Below are positions 45,621 to 54,600 of a stretch of 64,000 bases of DNA, one piece after another. The notes under the pieces are model-generated. The model searched no databases and was not told the origin of the DNA. It was given only the letters and a program-made list of their open reading frames with translations. The DNA comes from Bacteroides sp. OM05-12 (lineage in GTDB: Bacteria > Bacteroidota > Bacteroidia > Bacteroidales > Bacteroidaceae), in NCBI RefSeq assembly GCF_003438995.1, contig NZ_QSUN01000004.1:248001-312000 (forward strand). The letters run 5' to 3'. Every line of letters starts with the position of its first letter. The first letter of the stretch is position 1. The translations under genes were made by a program, and so were the position numbers.

Positions 45621-47914
45621 AGCTGCTCTATTTCAATGACATTTATTGCAAGTCTTTTTGATTCAGCCCCGCCACTCCATTGGATGTTGATCTCACCGTT
45701 AGAGGCATCCACATCATCAAATACAAGAAGGGTATCTGTGTTGTCCGTTGTCTTTATAGGATTCTTGGTAACACCATTTACAACGAAAGTAGCGACGGAA
45801 GGATCAGCAGCATATTTGCCCCATTCGGCTTCCGAGCTGATATTTGAAAGCAATCTTACCGCATAAGTACCGGATGGAACAGTCATAGTGATACTAGCCA
45901 ATTTCGTACCGTTTACGCATAGATTCTGTTGCAGCGCAAAGTCAGGATAAATGCCCGAATTATCTCCGGTTATCTTTCCTTTTGTCCTTTCACTGTAATT
46001 GCTAGCCAAACTAGTATCGTTATTCTTAATTGTACCCATTTGGACATTGCTCACGTCATAGAAAGGTTTGGCTGAACCAAGAAGCTGTAATTTATAAATC
46101 TTGCTTGCTTCATCGAATCCCACATCGGCATATCCCCAAGTGATTGACATGATAGCTTTCCGTTTATCGGTAGGCGTTGATTCCTGATAAATGATAGAGG
46201 CTGATTTAATGCCAGATTCGCCCACATCGTTTTTTACCTGCACATAAATTGTCTTATTTCCAATGCCGCTTAACTTGTAAGAAACCGTATTGACATAACT
46301 TTTCCATGATGCGGAAGATAATCCGGAAGATGATTCTGAGATACGGTAATGCGTTGGCGTTCCCGTCACATTCATTTTAACGGAAACATCGGCACTGTCA
46401 GTTGTGGATGCTCCGTTATTTATGGATATACTGTTTAAATTCGGCACTACATCAGGATCAACGGGAGCTTGAACAACAAATTCAACAATCATCGTGTGAT
46501 TGGATGTAACGTTTGAGAATGTATATGAGTTGTTGATAGCGACAGATACACCGTCTACTATTATTTCGCTGATTTCATAGCCCTCGTTCGGTGTAATGTT
46601 AACCGTAAGCGATTCTCCCTCTATCACCGATATAGTGCCGTATTTATCCAAAGTACCGCCTATGCCGTTGTCACCATTGGCAATTTGTGTCGTAATCTGG
46701 TGATAAGTGATTGTTTCTTCCTGATCTATTTTCGTAGCCGAAATAGTACCCTTATCAAAGTAAGTGCGCTGAATGAACTTTGCCACGTAATTACCTATCA
46801 GGATTTGCCCGTTACTGTCAGGGTGTGTACCGTCATAGGTATACCACTGTTTATCCCATCCTTTATCCTTTCTCATGTTGGTAAAATAAGAAAGCCCTGA
46901 TTCCCCAGCGCAATCAACGTAATAACAGGAATAAAAGTCAGCTATCTTTTTCAGGTGGGGATAAAGCTCAAAAATGTTTAATCCCCGCCCGTTACCGTTT
47001 TGCAGTGGTGACATAACATATAACATGCTATTGGGGAAATTGGTAAGCAGTGTTTCGATCATCCACCTGTAAGCACCGTATAGTTTCTTACGGAAAGTCT
47101 TTAAACGATTATAACGTGTCAGTCCGTCAGATGTATTTATATCAGGTAATTTATAGTCATTGTCGTTCAGGACATAATTATACATCTGTTCGTCCCAATC
47201 GCCTAACAATGTGTCCCAATGGGTGTATGGATAGACAGTATTAACATTGTTCGTACCTGCCATTATCATAATAATATCAGGGTTATAATCAGGATTACGC
47301 TGCTTATAATCAAGTACAGAATATACCTGATTACTCAACACATTATCAGAAGCTCCGTAATTATCTTTAATAGGATTTAGAACCGTATCATTTTTATCAA
47401 TCAAAGATGCCCCGCCAATGGCTATCACACGGCTTTCATCAGATAGACCAAGTTTATTTTTAAGTACCTTGCACCAACTTCCGACAGCCGGTTTATCCAT
47501 CGTACCTCCATTGGATGAACTTAGCGAATCACCCAAAACAAGGAGCGTCTTACCTTTCACCGGAAAAAGGTTTATTTCTTTCAACTCGTTTTGTATCGGA
47601 GTAAGGTTCACATTTAAGCTCGCCAGTTGTTCGTCCGTAAGGTTAAGGGATATCCGGGCTTCCTCTATCATGGTGTTTATTTCTTCCTTTGAATAGACAT
47701 CACCGGAGGATAATTTGCCTTCTATCTCTTTCAATAAAACATCAACGTCAATGGAAGCTGCCTTTTCCACCTTTGATTTTTCTTCATCGGTGTAGTCATT
47801 ACTTGAAAGCCCTTTGCCTTTTACGGCATCCACTTTGCCATTAATCTCGGTTACCACCTTATTAAATTCTTCGGCTGTAAAATCATCACCCGGTTGTTTT
47901 TTAATATCAAGCAT
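45617..47914 (-). CDS. Phage tail protein with SGNH/GDSL esterase domain
   Basis: 765 residues. The N-terminal 120 residues are coiled-coil-like (KKQPGDDFTAEEFNKVVTEI...), a tail-attachment region. An SGNH hydrolase follows, with catalytic Ser130 in LVLGDSLSSS, the Gly/Asn blocks VIAIGGAS and MIMAGTNNV, and the Asp361/His364 pair in DGTHPDSNGQ. Then come a beta-rich 'EGYEISEIIVDG' repeat domain, an Ig-like domain (NDVGESGIKSAS) and a C-terminal sandwich. Such tail proteins bind or remove O-acetyl groups from surface glycan. It is most likely the receptor-binding fibre or tip with deacetylase action on host capsule; that is inference. Confidence 0.75.
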   Translation of the reverse strand: MLDIKKQPGDDFTAEEFNKVVTEINGKVDAVKGKGLSSNDYTDEEKSKVEKAASIDVDVLLKEIEGKLSSGDVYSKEEINTMIEEARISLNLTDEQLASLNVNLTPIQNELKEINLFPVKGKTLLVLGDSLSSSNGGTMDKPAVGSWCKVLKNKLGLSDESRVIAIGGASLIDKNDTVLNPIKDNYGASDNVLSNQVYSVLDYKQRNPDYNPDIIMIMAGTNNVNTVYPYTHWDTLLGDWDEQMYNYVLNDNDYKLPDINTSDGLTRYNRLKTFRKKLYGAYRWMIETLLTNFPNSMLYVMSPLQNGNGRGLNIFELYPHLKKIADFYSCYYVDCAGESGLSYFTNMRKDKGWDKQWYTYDGTHPDSNGQILIGNYVAKFIQRTYFDKGTISATKIDQEETITYHQITTQIANGDNGIGGTLDKYGTISVIEGESLTVNITPNEGYEISEIIVDGVSVAINNSYTFSNVTSNHTMIVEFVVQAPVDPDVVPNLNSISINNGASTTDSADVSVKMNVTGTPTHYRISESSSGLSSASWKSYVNTVSYKLSGIGNKTIYVQVKNDVGESGIKSASIIYQESTPTDKRKAIMSITWGYADVGFDEASKIYKLQLLGSAKPFYDVSNVQMGTIKNNDTSLASNYSERTKGKITGDNSGIYPDFALQQNLCVNGTKLASITMTVPSGTYAVRLLSNISSEAEWGKYAADPSVATFVVNGVTKNPIKTTDNTDTLLVFDDVDASNGEINIQWSGGAESKRLAINVIEIEQL

Positions 47915-47922
47915 ATTATTGT

Positions 47923-48564
47923 TTATTTAAGTTTAAAAGGAAAAGTATAGGGAAAAGAATCATTAAGAGGATAGGATGCATGTACAAATTTCCATGACTT
48001 GTTTTCAATATCGAATACAGGCAGTAAAATATCGCTTACCTTATCGACATTCTCGGAAGGTTCGATGTATATCCATTCCTTACCCTCCTTTACCAAAATA
48101 GAGCCTTCAGGCGCACTGTCTACATTTCTTGTTACATTTATCAATCCTCCAAGTGTCAAAGAGCCTATGCCACCATAATTAATGAATATCTGACTATTCA
48201 ACCATGCAGAAGTAATCTCAAATTCTGTCGTAGGATAAAGATCGGCTTCCTGATTGCTTTCCACGATTTTAAACTGCGATAATTCATAGGAACGGATGCT
48301 CATGCCGTTTTCATCAACACCCGTTATCTCGATGTTATATACTCCGTTTGGCAACTTGCCGGATACAATGAAAGTAATAACATTGCTATCCACCTCAAAA
48401 GACAATGTATGATTTGAGTATTGAGACTTTAGAACCACCTTTAGATTGGAAACCTTAGACAAGTCGTAAGGCTGTAATATAGGCTTTCCGTCACTATCTA
48501 CACCTGTATTTTGCTCAACAGGAATAGAAAGCTTAGAATCATTGCCCCGTACTATCTTTATCAT
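47923..48564 (-). CDS. Phage baseplate/tail accessory protein (BppU-like N-terminus)
   Basis: 213 residues. The first 110 residues are a beta-sandwich with the pattern 'RGND..L.IPV......PYDLSKVSNL.V.L' that resembles the N-terminal domain of baseplate upper (BppU) proteins of siphoviruses. The rest is beta-rich (NVTRNVDSAPEGSILVKEGKEW) with a C-terminal domain. It would link the tail tip to the larger SGNH protein encoded 8 bases downstream. It overlaps the endolysin gene by 4 bases. The call rests on order and a weak pattern. Confidence 0.5.
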   Translation of the reverse strand: MIKIVRGNDSKLSIPVEQNTGVDSDGKPILQPYDLSKVSNLKVVLKSQYSNHTLSFEVDSNVITFIVSGKLPNGVYNIEITGVDENGMSIRSYELSQFKIVESNQEADLYPTTEFEITSAWLNSQIFINYGGIGSLTLGGLINVTRNVDSAPEGSILVKEGKEWIYIEPSENVDKVSDILLPVFDIENKSWKFVHASYPLNDSFPYTFPFKLK

Positions 48565-48956
48565 AATTTCAGTATTTGTTTTCTGTTACCGATTTCTTTG
48601 AATGATACGTGTACCCATGAAAAGTCCTTTTCATCAATCAGTTGGTCAAAAGGCAGATTATCACGGATTAGCTCAAACAATTTCTTATTGCCTTCTTTTG
48701 TGCCTGTATAGATGTCGGCAGCCTCACCTTTCATGTGTTGGGATGTAGCAGCTCCGCCAACAGCCCTGTTCAGATCATTTGAACGAAAACCGCTACTCAC
48801 AAGAACAGGTTTACCAAATAAATCCCGTAACGGATCGAGCACATTATCTACTAATGCTACAAGAGCTTTCTTCTGCTGCTCGTTAGGCGTATTGTCTATT
48901 CTCTTTGTCCGGGCGACATTGCTGTGTGCCAGTTCATCCAATGTAAAATACTTCAT
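48561..48956 (-). CDS. Phage endolysin, M15-type peptidase
   Basis: 131 residues, soluble, no signal. Zinc-ligand motif SQHMKGEAADI (His74, Asp81) and the third ligand His116 in SWVHVSF. GFRSNDLN before it is a standard M15_3 block. Enzymes of this type cut peptide cross-links in the cell wall (L-Ala-D-Glu or D-Ala-D-Ala bonds). It follows the holin gene with a 4-base overlap, which supports the endolysin role: holin opens the inner membrane so it can reach the wall. Confidence 0.88.
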   Translation of the reverse strand: MKYFTLDELAHSNVARTKRIDNTPNEQQKKALVALVDNVLDPLRDLFGKPVLVSSGFRSNDLNRAVGGAATSQHMKGEAADIYTGTKEGNKKLFELIRDNLPFDQLIDEKDFSWVHVSFKEIGNRKQILKL

Positions 48957-49438
48957 TTTATATCCTCCTTGTTTAAAACTTCCTCTTTTTTATTGGCGTT
49001 CAAATAATTAGTTAAATACGGAATGTTCTTTATAAACTCCACGCTCAATACATAGTACAGGAAAGCAAAAACCTTATAACCTAAACTAACCTCCGGCAAT
49101 AGATTTTTTATATTCCTAAGTATGTTCACGCCATAGAAATAGAATACACTATATGTAATGAACGATACGCATTGCAAGGCTCCTTCAGGATTACCCTTGT
49201 GATCGCCTACATAATATATACAGCATATCAGCGTGAAGAATACAGTAGCTTCCACGATACAACGCCACGCCTTTCGGAAATTAAAGCTCTCATGGCTCAC
49301 CAATAAAGCCGACAAAAGCCCGAAGAAGAAATTCAGGAAGAAAACGGCAATCAATGAATGTACTTCTCCACTTATCGGGTTAAGATAAGCGGATATGCCA
49401 GTCAACAACCCCACCACTAAATTCTTAAAGTATTCCAT
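48953..49438 (-). CDS. Probable holin
   Basis: 161 residues with about four membrane helices: LVVGLLTGISAYLNP, LIAVFFLNFFFGLLSALLV, IVEATVFFTLICCIYYV and one near FITYSVFYFYGVNIL, with a short charged C-terminal tail (NANKKEEVLNKEDIK). Small multi-helix proteins directly before an endolysin are holins, which punch the inner membrane at the set time. The 4-base overlap with the endolysin supports the role. The size is at the upper end for a holin, and the family (phage holin 4-like) is my best guess. Confidence 0.75.
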   Translation of the reverse strand: MEYFKNLVVGLLTGISAYLNPISGEVHSLIAVFFLNFFFGLLSALLVSHESFNFRKAWRCIVEATVFFTLICCIYYVGDHKGNPEGALQCVSFITYSVFYFYGVNILRNIKNLLPEVSLGYKVFAFLYYVLSVEFIKNIPYLTNYLNANKKEEVLNKEDIK

Positions 49439-49443
49439 AGTCC

Positions 49444-49977
49444 TTATTTTAATAGTTCCACAAAATCAAACATAGACCAGATTTCTCCGCTTATCCATTT
49501 TTTATTCTCACGGTTATGCCTTTTAGCATATTTTTTAGGATAAGGGAACATATACCACTTCTCATGCTTCCAATAGTAATCGGTACAAGCGAAATCGGGT
49601 AGGTTTGCAATTTTTTCCCAATCCTTTTTTCTTTGACCGCCTAGAAATGTAATCTTCGGAAAGGTTCTTTTTACCTCATTTACAAACCATACGAAAGTAT
49701 CTTCATTACCACTTTCCAAAAGCAAGCGTACTTGACAATCTCCTTTTATGTGCAGGAATGAAAAAATGTCGTTGAAATTGACTTTGTATGTCATTAAGCC
49801 GTGCCCGCTATATATACGTCCCTTTACTATTTTCACCCGGATATCAAACAAGCGTACACCTTTGTTGTATTGCTCCTGAATGGTTAAGCTTTGACATTTA
49901 GCCATAAAGGTAAAAGGTATTAAATACCATTGCGGAGTGTGATAACTCAATGAATTATGTGAGGCTAATTTTCTCAT
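49444..49977 (-). CDS. PI-PLC-like phosphodiesterase in the phage late operon
   Basis: Start at 49977 (MRKLASHNSLSY, 177 residues), because it begins right at the catalytic motif; an ATG 45 bases upstream adds nothing conserved. The catalytic residues of bacterial PI-PLC X domains are in place: His7 in SHNSLSY, Arg47 in GVRLFDIRV, His59 in YSGHGL. The barrel is short, so it may be a minimal X domain. PI-PLC enzymes cleave phosphatidylinositol headgroups; Bacteroides make inositol lipids (PI and inositol phosphoceramide). It lies between the fibre gene and the holin. Whether it acts in lysis, entry or elsewhere is unknown. Confidence 0.75.
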   Translation of the reverse strand: MRKLASHNSLSYHTPQWYLIPFTFMAKCQSLTIQEQYNKGVRLFDIRVKIVKGRIYSGHGLMTYKVNFNDIFSFLHIKGDCQVRLLLESGNEDTFVWFVNEVKRTFPKITFLGGQRKKDWEKIANLPDFACTDYYWKHEKWYMFPYPKKYAKRHNRENKKWISGEIWSMFDFVELLK

Positions 49978-50033
49978 AATGAAACTTTTAAAGTTTACTC
50001 GCCTTATAAATGAGGTGGGCAAATCATTGTTAA

Positions 50034-51605
50034 TTATTTATTTTGTAAAGCGGCTACTGCTACCTCTAAAGCTGCAATTCTATCAGCTAAAACTTTACCT
50101 TGCCTAGCATCCAAAACATATCCGTCATCAATGGTGGTTAAGCTATTAGCAATCTGTGAACTAAGCATTGGGATGTCCTCTTCAGCAGTAGCTACCTCTA
50201 AACTACCATCCGGTTCTTTATGTATACCTACTGCTTTAAGAACCAAATTATTACTAACAAGTATAATAAGTTCTTCCGTCCACTGTGGGCATTGATATAC
50301 AGAAGCCCACCCGCTATCTTTGTTAACGCCAACTAACAGTTTTCCATTCTTAATCCCTGCTAGTATATCATCAAAAGTATACGGAGATAATATATCTTTT
50401 ATTTCTGCATCAGTGGATGAAGTCTTTAATGCGCCTAAATCATTGACAACCATAATACCACTGCCGCCCCCGCTACCACCACTGCTTAAATTCACATCCT
50501 CCCTAACTTTACACGTCCAATTACCGTTAGTGTATTCTAAAGCTATGATTTTACTCATATACGGGGCATATACAGGTTCATCCGTATAGATAAATCCGAA
50601 TACCAATTGACCTGATGACTGATCTTTATGAATAATATCCACTACTCCGTAATCCCCTACGAATTGAATAGATGCTCCATTTCTTACAGCATCCTGTAAT
50701 TCTGCTAGCGTTTTGTTGTTTAAAGCCGTAGCAATTTGAGAACTTGCAGAATTATCCGTAAGTGAATTTATGTCACCTAATAATAAAGCGTCAGAACCTC
50801 CGCCAGAACCTTCGGAAGATATATTAACCAACTCACTATCGCTCTTTTTCATCCAAACAGAAGTCGGTGATACATACAAAAGATAATCATAGAATCCAGC
50901 TTTCCAACCTATTGTTCCGGATTGATATATATTCTTTTGGTAATCCTCTCTGCCGTGCCAATTCCCGTAATAAATAGTATTTCCTCCAGATATAACTTTA
51001 TATGCAAAAGTATAGTTGCCTACTAAAACGACTGTACCATCATCGCCTGTGTAAGAATTTGGCGATACGGTAATACCATTCACTATTTCGCCACTCCATT
51101 TGACGGATTTTGCAAAATTATTTAAATCGTATGCCTCTTTCCATTTAGACCACTCCCCCTTATTAACTCCTTCCAAAACGCTACTTGAATTATTGAAAAA
51201 CCTGTCATAAGTATAGAGATTGTTATATTCCATAGTGGGAATAGCATCACCTGCGTTCAAGCTGGATAGCTGCACACTGGTAGTAAAACGTTGTAATACG
51301 CTAGACCTTGACCAAGGAATAACTATATCTAAAACGCCTATAATTACTCCCGTATTCTTTTCTTCAACCATATATCGTCCACAGCTTTCAGGCTTATTCA
51401 GGCTGTTTAGTTGGGAGAAGTCAACGGTTTTAACTCCCATAATATCAATAGGCACTCTGACTACTTTCCCTGATTTATTAATAACAGGTATTGAAGTAAC
51501 GCCATCTATTGAATTTACAATTTCGGTGCTTCCTATATCTTTTGCTCCCGCTTTAACTATCGCTGCGGCACTTTGTGCGGCTCGTTCTATTTCTTCCGGT
51601 GTCAT
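50034..51605 (-). CDS. Phage tail fibre protein with Gly-Ser linkers
   Basis: Start at 51605 (MTPEEIERAAQS), since the longer frame overlaps the hub gene; 523 residues. Helical N-terminus, beta-rich centre, then two modules joined by SSEGSGGGS and SSGGSGGGS linkers, and a closing coiled coil (DARQGKVLADRIAALEVAVAALQNK) of the trimeric fibre type. The 'D.I..L......I...L.......L...V.NG' modules are seen in Bacteroides phage fibres. It probably forms a trimeric side or tip fibre. It starts 11 bases after the tail hub gene. Confidence 0.7.
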   Translation of the reverse strand: MTPEEIERAAQSAAAIVKAGAKDIGSTEIVNSIDGVTSIPVINKSGKVVRVPIDIMGVKTVDFSQLNSLNKPESCGRYMVEEKNTGVIIGVLDIVIPWSRSSVLQRFTTSVQLSSLNAGDAIPTMEYNNLYTYDRFFNNSSSVLEGVNKGEWSKWKEAYDLNNFAKSVKWSGEIVNGITVSPNSYTGDDGTVVLVGNYTFAYKVISGGNTIYYGNWHGREDYQKNIYQSGTIGWKAGFYDYLLYVSPTSVWMKKSDSELVNISSEGSGGGSDALLLGDINSLTDNSASSQIATALNNKTLAELQDAVRNGASIQFVGDYGVVDIIHKDQSSGQLVFGFIYTDEPVYAPYMSKIIALEYTNGNWTCKVREDVNLSSGGSGGGSGIMVVNDLGALKTSSTDAEIKDILSPYTFDDILAGIKNGKLLVGVNKDSGWASVYQCPQWTEELIILVSNNLVLKAVGIHKEPDGSLEVATAEEDIPMLSSQIANSLTTIDDGYVLDARQGKVLADRIAALEVAVAALQNK

Positions 51606-51616
51606 AATATTTAATT

Positions 51617-54600
51617 TTAATTGTTTATAGGATAATAATATCGCTTCACCCATCCTATGTTTTTATTATCATCATATCTACGAATAATACATTCTAAATA
51701 TACCTCCCAATTACTACCCAAGATGAATGATATTGGTTCACTATCTTCTGTATTAAAAACATTAGAAGAAATAGATATATATGAATTACTTAAATTTTGT
51801 ATATACATAGTTGATCCTATATATTTATAAGGATCGCCCACAGTTAAGAAAGTTCCGTCGTATTCTTTTCTATAATATGGTAAATCATAGAACCATATTT
51901 TATCATATTTATCAAAATCTTTTTCTACTACAATTCGTAATCCTGTTTTACTAATTATGAAACAATTTAAGACAGTTCCATCTGGATTAGTTATTTTTTC
52001 TGTGAATTCATCAATATTATCATTATTGATATATGTAATTTTATTTGCATATACGCCGGAAGTCATTACATCACCATCAAATGTTCCGCTAGTCGCATGT
52101 ATTTCGCCTTCTATATAAGCATTCTTGGCATGTATATTACCATCTGTGGTTATTTGAACATTTCCATTGAATGAAGTAGCACCTTTCAACTCTATATTCT
52201 TTCCTTCAATCTTGATGGTTTCAGGAGTAAGATTAATAGATGAAACGACATTGTTCTTGGATACTGACAATGTAATCCTATTAATTAGTTGCTCGATACT
52301 TGATGCTAAGTTGATGACGGCAGAATCCTTATTAGTCAGTATTACGTATAATATATAAGCATTTCCTGAAAAATTCAATATAAAATTACTGTAACCATCC
52401 CATTGTCCTGTAGAAGTAATTGTTTTGTATTCGTTAGTAGGGGATAGCTGAACTGTATTTAGTAAGTTACCATTAGTAAAGCCATATTCTAATGTCCCGG
52501 ATTCTACGCAGGCATATCTTATCGTAATATAATAGGTATCAGGAATCCAATCTTTTATATTGCCATTCTGTTGTTTGATTCCATTGTTTTTTAAATGGAG
52601 TGCATTTTCTCCTTTATATGGTTCTATATTTGCAATGGAATTGTTTGCAGCAAATAATTCTCCATTTATAAGTAGTATTGAATCCGTATCTTTATAGATA
52701 TCAGAGTTTAATACTTCCCATCCGTCCAAATTTTCAACAAACAAGGCATTGGCAAGGAAGTTATTGGATTGGGTAAAGAAAAATTCAAGCTTGTTCAACT
52801 CTGTTTTGAACATATTCTCTACTACCGTCATTAATAGATCGCCATTTTTTAAATAGAAATCACCGGTAAATACATTACCGTGAGGAGAAACTACGGTACA
52901 TTCTTTTCCTTCCAGAGTATAATGGTCAATATACATATATTGTTTAATACTCGGAGCATCCGGGCCATAAGAGGAAAGGATAATTGCGTTTTGTCGTTCT
53001 TCTTGTTCAGGATCACGGTTTCCTAATTGCACAATATCATCACCTGCTTGAGGAATATCACTGCCTGTATCGCAATCCGTCTTACTTAAATCTATATAAT
53101 CATCGCCAACACCTACAACTAAACGCCAATAATATTGATTGGATATATTTTGGAGAATCCCCGCTCTTACGTTGAATGTCTGACAGCGCGCCTGATCATT
53201 TAAAGCAAATTCATTATAAATGACCTTGTCATCATCCATTCCCTTAAAGTAGCATCTGTACGCATCTTCAAGTTCTTCCACTTTTATGCATCTCATCGAA
53301 GCCGGAGAAAGAACTATTTCACCTCCTACATGACTCAATTTTTCAATGATAAGTTCATGAAAAATAGCCTTCATACGTACTAGAAGATTATCTACTTCTA
53401 ATATTGATTTCCCATTTTTATCTATAAATAACCCAAGACCGGAACCTAAAATCCCAGAAGTAAATTTGCGTGAAAGGATAGAGTCCGATAATAAGCCACC
53501 TAAAAAAGTAATTAATCCGGATGCTTCATCATCATTCTTTTTACTTAGATGCTCGAGTAATGCACGTGACGCTGAAAAAACATTGGCATCACTTGGAGAG
53601 ACATTGCTGTAGCGGCTTATAACGTACACATTGCTTCCACCGGAAACACTGTTAGTATAAGATAAGCCTTTAAATGTCAGTGAATCTACTTTGTCTTCCA
53701 ATGCTCCGATACGGGAATAGGTCTGACTTTCACCGACCATGTAGACAGGACTGTCATAAGGAATATCCAACTTCTTTTCAAAGCCGATGATACGAGATAC
53801 ACGACCATCTTCAAAATAAGTAGGATTCAGGAGGTTTATCTTGCGTCCTATCTGCAAATAGGAATATCTGTCATCTTTATACGAAAACATATTACAATTA
53901 TATACAGAAGGATCTATTTTGAGTTTATCAGCATATTTCTGAGCTTTTTCCTGTAACTCTATTTCTGCTAATGGAATGATAGCATCGGAAATAAATTGAG
54001 GGTCGTAACCTTCAAGAATATATTTATCACCAGGCTTTGGATTCATATCTTCGGCAGGTAACTTCCTTCCGTAGTCTTCATTGCGAACTATCTCGAATAC
54101 CTGTGCATCAAGATTCCAACTGCCGTCTGGATTTTTTTCTTCCTGCTTTTTGTCAGGGCTTTTATTATCGTAAGGATTGAACCATACATTAAACTTCATT
54201 CCGGCAAGATCACCGGTTTGGAATGTAATTTTCAAATCCCGCCCAGTTATAACATAATCTTTGGAGAAATAAAAATTCTCATCTGTATCAGTAATACGAT
54301 AGGCATTCCATTTTTCTTCTGATATGACATTTCCGTTTTCATCTTCGGTTGTTTCGGTATATTCATGAGTAGTAACAGTGGCTACAATCCCTTCCCTTTT
54401 AGGGTAAACATCCTCAAAAACTACGACCTGCTCGACAACTTTTTCCATCGGCAAATCCTTATCCCCAATGAATGTGATTCCTGACGGAAGCATAAGGCGT
54501 TTTTCAACGATACCCTCTACAACCAAATCATCATCTGCATGATCGGAAGTAAACCATCCGGAAGGTATCTTGCCATATTTTAATTTGTCTGGCTTGTATT

